The notes beneath the pieces were generated by a model, which was given only the letters and a program-made list of their open reading frames with translations, ran no database searches and was not told the DNA's origin. DNA of 59,564 bases from Anaerosolibacter carboniphilus. GTDB lineage: Bacteria; Bacillota; Clostridia; Peptostreptococcales; Thermotaleaceae. The position numbers and the translations under genes are program-made. Below, in pieces: positions 36,713-45,075 of the stretch; positions within the stretch are counted from its first letter, which is position 1; every line of letters begins with the position of its first letter. The stretch covers positions 1-59,564 of the forward strand of contig NZ_JACHEN010000033.1 in the NCBI RefSeq assembly GCF_014205875.1. Reading direction: 5' to 3'.

Positions 36713-36886
36713 CTAACTCTCCATTTTGTCAATCTTAGTTCTAATAATTCTTAGCTCTTCAATAATCGCTGCTAGCCCACTCTCAATTTTATTCATTCGT
36801 TCATGCTCATTTCTTTCTCTTGCCATTCTCTCTGTTTGAGACTGTCCGTAATCTTTTAGGTAAGGGTTGTTGTAAATGTTTGACAT
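36713..36886 (-). CDS. 57-aa hydrophilic coiled-coil protein
   Basis: Starts at the ATG at 36886 (AAGGAGGAATTTTA before it). The sequence is MSNIYNNPYLKDYGQSQ, then an Arg/Glu-rich stretch (TERMARERNEHERM), then a heptad-like C-terminus (IIEELRIIRTKIDKME). Probably a small oligomeric cytoplasmic protein. Not recognised. Confidence 0.6.
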   Translation of the reverse strand: MSNIYNNPYLKDYGQSQTERMARERNEHERMNKIESGLAAIIEELRIIRTKIDKMES

Positions 36887-37072
36887 TAAAATTCCTCCTT
36901 CATTAATATACAAATATATTTTAAAAATGATCTAATATTTTTCTTATTTACCCATAATAATTATTAATTAACACTTTTTCCAAATTACGTGGTAAAATTT
37001 TATAAAAACAAAAAGCTTCTACTGATCTGTATGAAAATAGATCCAAGAGCAAGCTCAATGACAGGCTACTAC

Positions 37073-37256
37073 TTAGTCTCTTTTATGCCTCCATAGCATG
37101 TAGCCTTCATTTACTACGGTTAACGTATCCTTATAGTTAAACGCAACAGCATAACCCTGCTTCTTTAATCTATTTATTGGTGAAGTAACTCCTGTCTTAA
37201 GTTTGGCTTGTGAGTTTACTCAGTAGACGACCTACAAATCTTCTTTGACCTTTCAT
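37073..37256 (-). pseudogene. Frameshifted small gene of unknown function
   Basis: From the ATG at 37256 one frame reads MKGQRRFVGRLLSKLTSQ and stops. A second frame that overlaps it continues AKLKTGVTSPINRLKKQGYA and ends EGYMLWRHKRD with a stop at 37073. Joining the two with one frameshift gives a plausible ~60-residue basic protein. There is no clear ribosome binding site. Function unknown. Confidence 0.35.
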
Positions 37257-37344
37257 TGTTTAAGCAATCAATTACATTACTAAATAAAACAAGGGCGGAA
37301 CGAATAGTCCAACCCTTGTTCATTCTTGATATCTTTACCTAATA

Positions 37345-38427
37345 CTAACTATTTTCACAGACCTTGTCACGCCCTGTTTGTTTCGCTTTATACAAGGCAA
37401 CATCAGCCTTCTCCATAATTTCTTCTAATCTTCCTACAGTATCTGGGTAGGTTGCAACTCCTATAGAAACAGAAATTTTGATGACGTTATCATTTCCTAT
37501 AGGAAATTTATGCTCTTTTACTGCATCTCTTATCCGCATACCTATCTCAAAAGATCGAGTTCTATCACAATCTAAAAGCAAAACACAAAACTCTTCTCCT
37601 CCTACTCGTCCAACAATATCGAAATTTCTACAATTCTTCTTCAGAATATCTGCAAATTCTCTCAAGACTACATCTCCAACAGGATGTCCAAAAGTATCAT
37701 TAACCTTTTTAAAATGGTCTATATCAATCATTAAACAGGACAGCTTCTCACTATTTTCCTTTACTCTATTAAAGCTTATATTCAGTAAATTATCAAAGCT
37801 CCTTGTATTATTAAGTCCTGTAAGAAAATCTTTTGTCGAATCTTTTCTGTAGATTCTATATAATGCATTAGATCGCTGTGTATATTTCAATAGATAGTAT
37901 TCGAGGGTTCCGGCACATACAACTACTATAGCAAATTTAAATATCATTAAATAATGACCCTCTATATTCCTCAGTAAGTAAAGAAATGTTGTAACTAAAA
38001 TAACCAATGCAACAGCAAGTTTCACAAACCAATTCTGCTCATATGTCTTGAATTTCTTATTGATGATATGAAAAGATACTACATACAAACATATATGGAC
38101 TACAGCAAAAACGGAGGACTGATTTATTCCAAAGTAACCTACACGATACAAAACAATGATAAATCCTGTTACTATGGTAGATATCAGACCACCCATACTA
38201 CTCACCATGATCATTGATAAAGCCCGAAGGTCCAACAGCGTATTGGTTCCAACAACCTGTATTGTATAGACCATCATTAATATTCCTAGTATTCCGCCAC
38301 CAATTCCAATTAGTACCTTCCAATAAGTTTTGTTAATTAGGCTTTCTGGAACTTCTTTTAAAATATGTCCACTGACAGATGTAAATGAAATCAGCAAAAG
38401 TACATTAATAAATAAATCGTTTACCAT
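37345..38427 (-). CDS. Membrane-bound diguanylate cyclase (5TMR-GGDEF)
   Basis: 360 aa from the ATG at 38427 behind AGGAGG. Residues ~1-185 form six or so hydrophobic segments of the 5TM-5TMR_LYT type seen in LytS-like sensors (MVSSMGGLISTIVTGFIIVL). The C-terminal domain makes c-di-GMP from two GTP. Its active site is GRVGGEEFCVLL, with DIDHFKKVNDTFGH upstream and the product-inhibition I-site RNFD exactly five residues before GGEEF. SIGVATYP and ADVALYKAKQTGRD complete the fold. Probably active and feedback-inhibited. No c-di-GMP riboswitch is visible upstream. Confidence 0.92.
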   Translation of the reverse strand: MVNDLFINVLLLISFTSVSGHILKEVPESLINKTYWKVLIGIGGGILGILMMVYTIQVVGTNTLLDLRALSMIMVSSMGGLISTIVTGFIIVLYRVGYFGINQSSVFAVVHICLYVVSFHIINKKFKTYEQNWFVKLAVALVILVTTFLYLLRNIEGHYLMIFKFAIVVVCAGTLEYYLLKYTQRSNALYRIYRKDSTKDFLTGLNNTRSFDNLLNISFNRVKENSEKLSCLMIDIDHFKKVNDTFGHPVGDVVLREFADILKKNCRNFDIVGRVGGEEFCVLLLDCDRTRSFEIGMRIRDAVKEHKFPIGNDNVIKISVSIGVATYPDTVGRLEEIMEKADVALYKAKQTGRDKVCENS

Positions 38428-38722
38428 TGAAAAGCCTCCTATATTTCTTTCACTCCTCAAAATTATATCCCAATCGTCAACCATTTCCAACAATGAAATC
38501 AAATTTTCATTTACATAATATAGAAAGATTGAGCTATACTCTATGCACAAAGCTATCCTTCATTTACTTTTGTCTATTTTTCCACAACTCCATAAAATTT
38601 TTCTATGTCTATAAGCTTACTTATGTATGTTTTAACATTTTTCTTTATTCTAATTTATGGCATAGTCAGTTACTCCGATGGTTGGGATATCCTTATATGA
38701 CGCTAGCTCTTCTTGAAATCAT

Positions 38723-38767
38723 AAAAAGTTTGTAGATCTAATAAATAGCAGACCCACAAACTTTTTT
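38723..38767 (-). terminator. GTTTGTGGG hairpin (copy G), terminator of the methyltransferase
   Basis: AAAAAGTTTGTAGATCT pairs with AGACCCACAAACTTTTTT (mismatches in the middle) around TAATAAATAGC. The preceding 40 bp may hold another permease remnant (TTGGGATATCCTTATATG against TTGGTTATCTGATCGTCT), too diverged to be sure. Confidence 0.65.
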
Positions 38768-38775
38768 AAAGTCCC

Positions 38776-39330
38776 TTAAGATTCAAACACGACCGTGTAG
38801 AAATTATCTCCCAATGAAAACTTGGAAATCATTTTTAATCCATTATTGCTGCATATTTCTTCTACATATTCTTCAGATATTCTATGCTCCATTGGTGGTC
38901 CCATTGGTGTTTTTCTTTTATGAAACTCTATGATCATAAGCTTTCCTTTTGTCTTTAAAATTCTTATTATCTCATTCAGCATAAAGTCTTTATTTTTTAT
39001 TTCATGTAATACTGTCACCATTATGGCCATATCACATATATTACTCTCTACAGGAAGTATGTCTGAATCAACTTTCTTTACTTTGAGGTTTTTAATATTT
39101 CGTTCAGCCATTCTACTTGATAGTACCTCTATCATTTTATCCGATATTTCAAGGGCATAAACATCATCATTACTTATTTCTGTAGCTGGGAAAGAAAATA
39201 TACCAGTACCTGCTCCTATGTCGCAAAGTTTCATTCCCTCTTCAAAACCTACTCTTATTAGCGTAGTCCTTGGGTTTAATTCAGATATTCTTACAGGATT
39301 TTCGAATTTTACTACTCTGTTATCGCACAT
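38776..39330 (-). CDS. Class I SAM-dependent methyltransferase
   Basis: 184 aa. Motif I is KLCDIGAGTGIFSFPATEI, the acidic residue of motif II lies in VYALEISDKMIEVL, and VTVLHEIKN and KGKLMIIEFHKR follow, typical of Methyltransf_11/25 domains. Substrate unknown. Single gene behind AAGGAGC. No membrane segment. It stands next to the ANT(6)-like gene but with its own terminator, so a joint role is not implied. Confidence 0.85.
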   Translation of the reverse strand: MCDNRVVKFENPVRISELNPRTTLIRVGFEEGMKLCDIGAGTGIFSFPATEISNDDVYALEISDKMIEVLSSRMAERNIKNLKVKKVDSDILPVESNICDMAIMVTVLHEIKNKDFMLNEIIRILKTKGKLMIIEFHKRKTPMGPPMEHRISEEYVEEICSNNGLKMISKFSLGDNFYTVVFES

Positions 39331-39497
39331 ATAATCAAGCTCCTTTGAACACTCCCTCTTTTGTACTCCCCCATCCCACCGGGTGTGGATCTGGTATTAT
39401 TGTATTTAATTTTTCTTAAACTGTCAACCTGTGGAAAATATAAAACTACATTAAAGATAAATTTGTAGGCTTTAATACGTGTAGAAATAGTCTAAAA

Positions 39498-40409
39498 TTA
39501 TTCAAAAAGTTTTTCCACATTTTCTACATAGATTTCATTTAATTCTTTTGTAGGACAAAACTCAGCTGCATTTTGGGGAAGTGCTTGAACCGTTTTCAAA
39601 TATTCTGTTACATTCATATCATCATTCATTGGATAAGTATATCCCAGCTTTTCAGCCACCACACTACCGATCTTTCGTATAAACTTATCTGCTTCAAAAA
39701 GAGTATGCCACATCTCATCATAATCAATAGTTGGATACAAAGTTATGAATTCATTATATATTGACTCTGGTAAAAACCGTTTAAACCATTTGCCACATTT
39801 TCCTACATTTATATTCCAGTCATAATTTATTCCTATGTACCATGATAAAATTGTACGTATACAATCTATTAAGATTACATCAAACATATATTTTGCAAGT
39901 GGCAATTCATCTCTCCATATTGCTTTTGCTATATAGGTTTGAATCCACCAAGCTTCGTTCATCAAAGTATCATATTCTTTCTGCGCTGGTTTTTTTACAT
40001 AGTAAGTGTAATCATTCGGTAAAGGTAATGCAGGGATTATATTATCTTTGTCTAGCAATATTTTCGTAAGGGAATCTTCTTTTATTACCTCGTCTACTTT
40101 CATGACATTTTTAAAGCTAAGATCTATTCTAACACCCTCCTTAAATTGCATAAGAAAAACATATGAACCATCTTTAAAATCATTTTGCTGAAAAATAATA
40201 AGTTCTCCAAATCTTTTAATCCAATTGGGATTTGTTTTATAGCTTATATCTTCAAAATTCCTTATAAAAAAGGTAACGTCGTAATCCTGCATAATATCTC
40301 TGATTACATTAGGATTAACCCTTGAACCATTAAGTGCAACTGCTCTAACGCTACTCTCTTCCTGAGCAAAATCTAATATTTGTTTAATAAGCGTACTTTC
40401 TTCCCTCAA
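39498..40409 (-). CDS. Aminoglycoside 6-adenylyltransferase-like protein (ANT(6))
   Basis: 303 aa, close to the usual ~290-300. The nucleotidyltransferase signature is VRAVALNGSRVNP ... MQDYDVTFFI with both Asp ligands. Conserved blocks such as WIKRFGELIIFQQ and MLQ-type MQFKEGVRIDLSF fit the Adenyl_transf family that adenylylates streptomycin at the 6-position. Whether this copy confers resistance cannot be told, because environmental Firmicutes carry many chromosomal homologues. No mobile element directly borders it except the permease-repeat units. Confidence 0.85.
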   Translation of the reverse strand: MREESTLIKQILDFAQEESSVRAVALNGSRVNPNVIRDIMQDYDVTFFIRNFEDISYKTNPNWIKRFGELIIFQQNDFKDGSYVFLMQFKEGVRIDLSFKNVMKVDEVIKEDSLTKILLDKDNIIPALPLPNDYTYYVKKPAQKEYDTLMNEAWWIQTYIAKAIWRDELPLAKYMFDVILIDCIRTILSWYIGINYDWNINVGKCGKWFKRFLPESIYNEFITLYPTIDYDEMWHTLFEADKFIRKIGSVVAEKLGYTYPMNDDMNVTEYLKTVQALPQNAAEFCPTKELNEIYVENVEKLFE

Positions 40410-40478
40410 ATTTTCACCACCATTCTATGTAGGATCCCATGAAAATAGATCGATCTATTCTCTAAAAAATCTTTAGCA

Positions 40479-41363
40479 TTATTTTAGCAAATCGTTTATC
40501 CAAGAGTAACATTCATCTAGATCTTTATCAGAAATTAAATCTGATCTATGTTCAAACATAATTTTTACATGCTTGTTTTGTAATTTAATTTGTCTTATAT
40601 ACTTCTCGATCGGTGCCCATCCATCCTCTGGTTTTAGTCTAGGTAAAGCAGGATAGTGCCTATTGTCAATGTTTTCGTTTACTCTTACATTCCAAAGATG
40701 AACTATTTCTGTAAAATTGGCGAATTTTTTAATAATATCCATCGCACTAAATTTAGTATCTATTTCATCCTGTAGATGGAGTCTCCCAAGATCAAGACAA
40801 ATTCTTATATTTGGAAATAAACCTAACTGTTCTTCAATAAACTGTGTTTCATAGACATACTGATTCAATGCATCCAGTTCTAAAACAGGCATAAAATTAT
40901 ATTGTCTTCCTTTTTCAGACAACCATTGAAATAAAAAGGAACTATTCTTCTTAAACTCTTCGAGCCTATATTGTGATTCAAATACATACTCACTAGGATC
41001 TGCAAAGCGCCAATTATTCCAGCTAACAGTCTCATCTAAAATTACTGGTTTTGGAAAATGAAAAAGAATATATTTGGGATTTACTTGCTTTTCTTTAATA
41101 TAGATAAATTCATTTTCCATAATGTTAAATGTATTGCTTCTTATTTCTTCATCTAAAGATAAAAATTGCGGATCTCTAAGTCTAGAAATTCCAAATCTTA
41201 AAGGAAAATGAATTCCAATATTGAAATCACCTTTTTCTGCTTCTGCTACTAAGTATTCTACATCATTTTCATTCTCAAACAAACAAGCTTCTATCCCATA
41301 AAAATTTTCTTTAAAATCTCTAGCAAACTTGCTATAGTCAAATTTTCCGTACTGACCAATCAT
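40479..41363 (-). CDS. Sugar phosphate isomerase/epimerase-like TIM-barrel protein
   Basis: 294 aa from the ATG at 41363 (GGAG 6 nt before it); a GTG four codons earlier is the alternative. It belongs to the AP-endonuclease family 2 / xylose isomerase-like barrel: YGIEACLFENEND, NIGIHFPLRF, PKYILFHFPKPV, MPVLELDALNQYV, IRICLDLGRLHLQD, EIVHLWNVRV and KIMFEHRSD carry His/Glu/Asp residues suited to metal binding. The substrate is unknown, and a role in DNA repair is less likely than in sugar or metabolite isomerisation. Confidence 0.75.
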   Translation of the reverse strand: MIGQYGKFDYSKFARDFKENFYGIEACLFENENDVEYLVAEAEKGDFNIGIHFPLRFGISRLRDPQFLSLDEEIRSNTFNIMENEFIYIKEKQVNPKYILFHFPKPVILDETVSWNNWRFADPSEYVFESQYRLEEFKKNSSFLFQWLSEKGRQYNFMPVLELDALNQYVYETQFIEEQLGLFPNIRICLDLGRLHLQDEIDTKFSAMDIIKKFANFTEIVHLWNVRVNENIDNRHYPALPRLKPEDGWAPIEKYIRQIKLQNKHVKIMFEHRSDLISDKDLDECYSWINDLLK

Positions 41364-41487
41364 AAAATTCTCCACAAACCATCTTCCTTTCTTGAAGCAA
41401 AATCATATTTAGTCTCTATTCTATGTATTCCATATTTTTCCTTCACAAACATGTAATTTAATATTTTCATCGGTAAGTTTATAGTCT

Positions 41488-41545
41488 ACCGAGCGGGTAT
41501 GGGATATCTCATTGTGTATGGTTTGATCTAGTTTTGGCAAGTGTA
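41488..41545 (+). repeat. Permease internal remnant (copy E)
   Basis: ACCGAGCGGGTATGGGATAT and the following CTCATTGTGTATGG encode RAGMGYLIVYG, the same segment as RAGIGYLIVYG of copy A. About 15-20 bases later GATCTAGTTTTGGCAAGTGT resembles the GATCTTGTGATGACCAGCGT of copy A. The GGQVFKL codons are deleted and the frame is lost. Confidence 0.65.
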
Positions 41546-41666
41546 GTTATTTATAAAATGATTTTTATACTTTACTTGGTATATTTCAATTTTAACTAGG
41601 ATAATATCATTAAAAAGTTTTTATTTGTCTTGCTATCTATTCTACTTTGAACTGCTTAGTCATATT

Positions 41667-41754
41667 CTAAAGACTTTCTGCCATGCTTTGAAGTTCTTGA
41701 GCAGTTGTACTAATTTCTTCCATTGTCCCAACTTGCTCCTCAATGCTTGCCAGT
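41667..41754 (-). pseudogene. C-terminal remnant of a chemoreceptor (MCP) gene
   Basis: Encodes LASIEEQVGTMEEISTTAQE then LQSMAESL and a stop, the standard end of a methyl-accepting chemotaxis protein. No signalling domain is upstream, so it is a 29-codon relic. Confidence 0.75.
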
Positions 41755-41859
41755 ACACACGCTTATCCTTGTATCTCTGTTATTATTTATTACTTATATA
41801 TTTGAAGCTTAGGCACGATTCATATATACTTAATTTAGTATATCTTTTACGATAAGCAG

Positions 41860-43710
41860 GTGAAAAATTTGAGAAGTTTACGACAAAAGTTCTCTATGAT
41901 CTATCTTTGTCTTGTTATAATAATTGCCCTCGTAGGCATGATTTCTGTATTTAGCTTCTATGGTCTTACTAAGACGATAGACGGGTTATTGACCGATAAC
42001 TACAAAAGCTTAAAAATCATAAACAACATGATAGAAGCCCTAGAAAGACAGGACAGTGCCATATTAACCTATACTAGTGGCAATCTCGAACTCGGTTTGA
42101 AAGATTTCAACTCAAATATTGATAAATTCCTGATGTGGTACTATAAAGAACAGAATAATGTTACAGAAGCCGGTGAAAAAGAACTCGTTGCACAGATTAA
42201 GGACCATTATATGGAGTACATTAATTCCTTCGACCAATTAACTAGTATGGCAGATGAAAAAAATCAAGAGCAACTCATGGAATACTATACCATTTCAATC
42301 CATCCTATTTTTTTATTGCTTAAGGACGATTTGCAAGCATTATGGGATCTTAATGAGACTGCCATGTTCCATGGAAAAGAACGTACAGCACAGAATGCTC
42401 AGACTTCTACTTATCTGGTTCTAACTGTTTCCTTGATTGCAGCCGTTGGCGGTTTTTTAGTTTCTAAATTCTTTGCCAATAAATTTACTCGACCTGTAGA
42501 ACAACTAACAGAATCCATGAAAGAAGTTCAAGCTGGAAATCTTGATACACGAATTGACATCGTATCAGATGATGAGATCGGACAGCTTTCGAGGGAATTT
42601 AATAAAATGACAGATAGACTTTTGTCATTTGAACGTAGTACCTTGGGAAAGGTAATGATGGAGAAAAGTAAGTCCCTAGCCATCGTTAGAAGCATCGCTG
42701 ACCCTTTAATGGTTTTAGATAATGAATATAAGATAATACTCGTAAATAAAGCTTTTGAAGATATTTTTCAGACACAAGAGGTAAAAGCATATAAAAAGCA
42801 TTTCCTCGAAATTGTTAAGATAAGTGAATTATATGATTATATTTCATCTATACTCTCTGGGGATGATATGCAAAATAAAGAAAACATCTTCTATCACGAG
42901 TCAAACAACACATATTATTACTTTAATGTAATTATTAACAAAGTTAAAGATATAGAGTCGAAAATGAATGGCATCGTAGTTCTTTTTCAGAATGTAACGG
43001 AACTGAAAGAACTTGAAAAAATGAAAACGAATTTTATATCCACGATTTCCCACGAGTTTAAAACACCGCTCACATCCGTTATGATGGGTGCAAGCTTATT
43101 GGCAGACTGTAATATCGGTAGCCTCAATGAAACTCAAAAAGATGTCCTATCTTCGGTGGAAGAGGATTGTCAAAAACTAGCGAATTTGGTGGATGATTTG
43201 TTGCATTTAGCTAAACTAGAATCTGCAAAATATGTATATGATATGGCACCCGCTGAAATAGATCGTATTATTAAAAACGCCATTAAGCCATTCTATCAAC
43301 AAGCAGAAAGTAAGGCTGTAGAATTGTATTATTCAATTGAGCAGGATTTACCTAAAGTATATGTTGATCAAGAAAGGATCACTTGGGTTCTCAACAATTT
43401 AATTGTCAATGCTCTTAAGTATACGAAATCAGGTGATAAGATCTCTATAATAGCGTATATCCAAGATGATATGATCCATGTTGCTATAGAAGATACCGGA
43501 ATAGGTATTCCTGAAGAATATGTAAATAAGATTTTTGAGCAGTTTGTCCAAGTTGAAAATTCCGATCTAGAGATAAGAGGAACAGGCCTCGGTCTATCCA
43601 TTGCAAAAGAGATTGTACATGCCCATGGTGGAACCATATGGTGTGAAAGCACGCTTGATGAAGGCAGCTGTTTCACCTTTACATTGCCTATTTTTACAAC
43701 AAATATTTAG
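41860..43710 (+). CDS. Membrane sensor histidine kinase (4HB-HAMP-PAS-HisKA-HATPase)
   Basis: 616 aa if started at GTG 41860; a TTG at 41869 has better spacing to AGCAGGTG. Membrane segment ~11-33, an extracytoplasmic four-helix sensor with MIEALERQDSAILTY near 60, membrane segment ~184-206, HAMP (~207-258), PAS (~270-375), then HisKA with the phospho-His in FISTISHEFKTPLTS and the ATPase motifs NNLIVNALKYT, DTGIGIPEEY and RGTGLGLSIAKEIV. The next gene encodes its response regulator. It is a same-length paralogue of the kinase at 50135-51985 and faces the K+ uptake operon, suggesting a linked ionic or osmotic signal (inference). Confidence 0.93.
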   Translation: MKNLRSLRQKFSMIYLCLVIIIALVGMISVFSFYGLTKTIDGLLTDNYKSLKIINNMIEALERQDSAILTYTSGNLELGLKDFNSNIDKFLMWYYKEQNNVTEAGEKELVAQIKDHYMEYINSFDQLTSMADEKNQEQLMEYYTISIHPIFLLLKDDLQALWDLNETAMFHGKERTAQNAQTSTYLVLTVSLIAAVGGFLVSKFFANKFTRPVEQLTESMKEVQAGNLDTRIDIVSDDEIGQLSREFNKMTDRLLSFERSTLGKVMMEKSKSLAIVRSIADPLMVLDNEYKIILVNKAFEDIFQTQEVKAYKKHFLEIVKISELYDYISSILSGDDMQNKENIFYHESNNTYYYFNVIINKVKDIESKMNGIVVLFQNVTELKELEKMKTNFISTISHEFKTPLTSVMMGASLLADCNIGSLNETQKDVLSSVEEDCQKLANLVDDLLHLAKLESAKYVYDMAPAEIDRIIKNAIKPFYQQAESKAVELYYSIEQDLPKVYVDQERITWVLNNLIVNALKYTKSGDKISIIAYIQDDMIHVAIEDTGIGIPEEYVNKIFEQFVQVENSDLEIRGTGLGLSIAKEIVHAHGGTIWCESTLDEGSCFTFTLPIFTTNI

Positions 43711-43756
43711 TTAAATATCAAATCAAATAAAATTACCAAAGAAAGGTGATTTATCC

Positions 43757-44344
43757 ATGAAAAAAGTGCTTGTAGCCGATGATACCAAAAACATTAGAAG
43801 CTTATTATCTACCTGTCTTAAACATGAAGGTTTTGTCGTCGTAGATGTAGAAAATGGTGAGGAAGCCCTGGAAGCTTTTCATAGAGATGTGTTTGACTTG
43901 GCGTTTTTAGATATTAAAATGCCCAAGATCAGCGGTACAGAGGTGCTTCGTCGAATTAGAGAGCTTGGCATTCAAACACCCGTTATTGTCATAACGGCCT
44001 TTGCAACCATCAAAAACGCTGTTGAATGTACGCAATTGGGAGCCGTTGCTTATTTACAAAAACCATTTACAACCAATCGAATAAAACAGGTCTTAGCGGA
44101 AATAATGGAAATGTCTAATCAACATGCTACAGTTGACGATTTGCTGCAATTGAGCAATGAGAAAATCAACCACGGTAATCTGGAAGGTGCACTGATTATC
44201 CTTAAACAAGCACTGTCTATGGAGCCAACTAATTCTAAAGTTTATGAAATGCTGTCAAAAGCCTATGGCCTTTTAGGAAATGTAGAAAATGCTGAGAAAT
44301 TTTCTGCAATCTGCAAATTATTGAAACAAAACGAACAACTATAG
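43757..44344 (+). CDS. Response regulator with C-terminal TPR-like helices
   Basis: 195 aa. Receiver domain (residues 1-120) with the acidic pair in VADDTKN, the phospho-acceptor in LAFLDIKMP, the Thr in VIVITAFAT and the Lys in YLQKPFTT. Instead of a DNA-binding domain the C-terminus has helices of tetratricopeptide type (ISNEKINHGNLEGALII-like repeats, SKAYGLLGNVENAEKF), so output is through protein contacts. AAAGGTGA precedes the ATG. Paired with the kinase upstream and paralogous to the protein encoded at 49061-49744. Confidence 0.88.
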   Translation: MKKVLVADDTKNIRSLLSTCLKHEGFVVVDVENGEEALEAFHRDVFDLAFLDIKMPKISGTEVLRRIRELGIQTPVIVITAFATIKNAVECTQLGAVAYLQKPFTTNRIKQVLAEIMEMSNQHATVDDLLQLSNEKINHGNLEGALIILKQALSMEPTNSKVYEMLSKAYGLLGNVENAEKFSAICKLLKQNEQL

Positions 44345-44371
44345 AAATAATTTCGAATCTATCATGACATT

Positions 44372-44403
44372 AAAACTCCTAATGCTTTCGCATCAGGAGT
44401 TTT
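44372..44403. terminator. Bidirectional terminator between the response regulator and ktrA
   Basis: AAAACTCCT-(A)-ATGC, loop, GCAT-(C)-AGGAGTTTT; convergent genes end on both sides and T-runs exist in both directions. Confidence 0.8.
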
Positions 44404-44414
44404 GATTTAAGATA

Positions 44415-45065
44415 TTAACTTTTCTTTTCAATTTTCTGGATATCATTGTTGTGACCTACAACCACAATGATATCATCATGACTTACAACGTCTTGTGCAC
44501 TTGGGGAGATATTTATCTCTGACTTTTGCTTGATTGCCATGATATTTACACCATATTTTTCTCTCATGTCAATATCTTTTAAGTTCTTACCAATCCACTC
44601 TTTCAATGGTGTTATTTCAGCAATACTATAGTCAGGAGCAAGCTCAATATAGTCTAAAATATTTGATGAAACCAAATTGTGTGCCACTCTCACGCCCATT
44701 TCCCTTTCTGGCAGTACGACTCGATCTGCACCAGTTTTATAGAGGATCTTTGCATGAAGTTCATTTTGTGCTTTAGCAACTACATATTTAACGCCTAACT
44801 CTTTTGTCAATAGCGTAATCAAAATAGAAGATTGTATATCTGACCCAATGGCAATAATAGCAACATCAAAATTTCTTACCCCGAGAGATTTCAATGAACT
44901 CTCCTCTGTCGCATCCATTTGTACCGCATGGGTGACTGAATCTGCCAAGTCTTGTATAACATCCTCATCCTGGTCTATGGCCAATACATCGTGACCAAGT
45001 CCATAAAGCGTTCTAGCTACACTGGACCCAAATCGTCCACATCCAATTACTGCATATTGCTTCAT
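44415..45065 (-). CDS. ktrA: K+ uptake regulatory protein KtrA (RCK_N-RCK_C)
   Basis: 216 aa, the usual KtrA length. The RCK_N Rossmann domain starts YAVIGCGRFGSSVARTL, with the acidic residue of the nucleotide site in VLAIDQDED. The RCK_C domain (residues ~135-216, EITPLKEWIGKNL ... DVVSHDDIIVVVG) is where c-di-AMP binds in characterised KtrA proteins. It forms the cytosolic octameric ring that gates KtrB in response to ATP/ADP. AGGGGGAGC before the ATG, 10 nt after ktrB. Last gene of the operon that begins with the c-di-AMP riboswitch. Confidence 0.93.
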   Translation of the reverse strand: MKQYAVIGCGRFGSSVARTLYGLGHDVLAIDQDEDVIQDLADSVTHAVQMDATEESSLKSLGVRNFDVAIIAIGSDIQSSILITLLTKELGVKYVVAKAQNELHAKILYKTGADRVVLPEREMGVRVAHNLVSSNILDYIELAPDYSIAEITPLKEWIGKNLKDIDMREKYGVNIMAIKQKSEINISPSAQDVVSHDDIIVVVGHNNDIQKIEKKS

Positions 45066-45075
45066 TTTGCTCCCC

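Larger units (their letters stand above)
41376..41859. other. Gap with gene remnants only
   Basis: Holds permease remnant E (41488-41545) on the plus strand and the end of a decayed chemoreceptor gene (41667-41754) on the minus strand. No intact gene with a ribosome binding site was seen. Confidence 0.6.

Noticed and set aside
39340..39420. GC-rich patch (CCCCCATCCCACCGGGTG) upstream of the methyltransferase as a CsoR-type metal operator
   Set aside because: Symmetry is poor and no metal-regulator or efflux gene is nearby; could not be supported.
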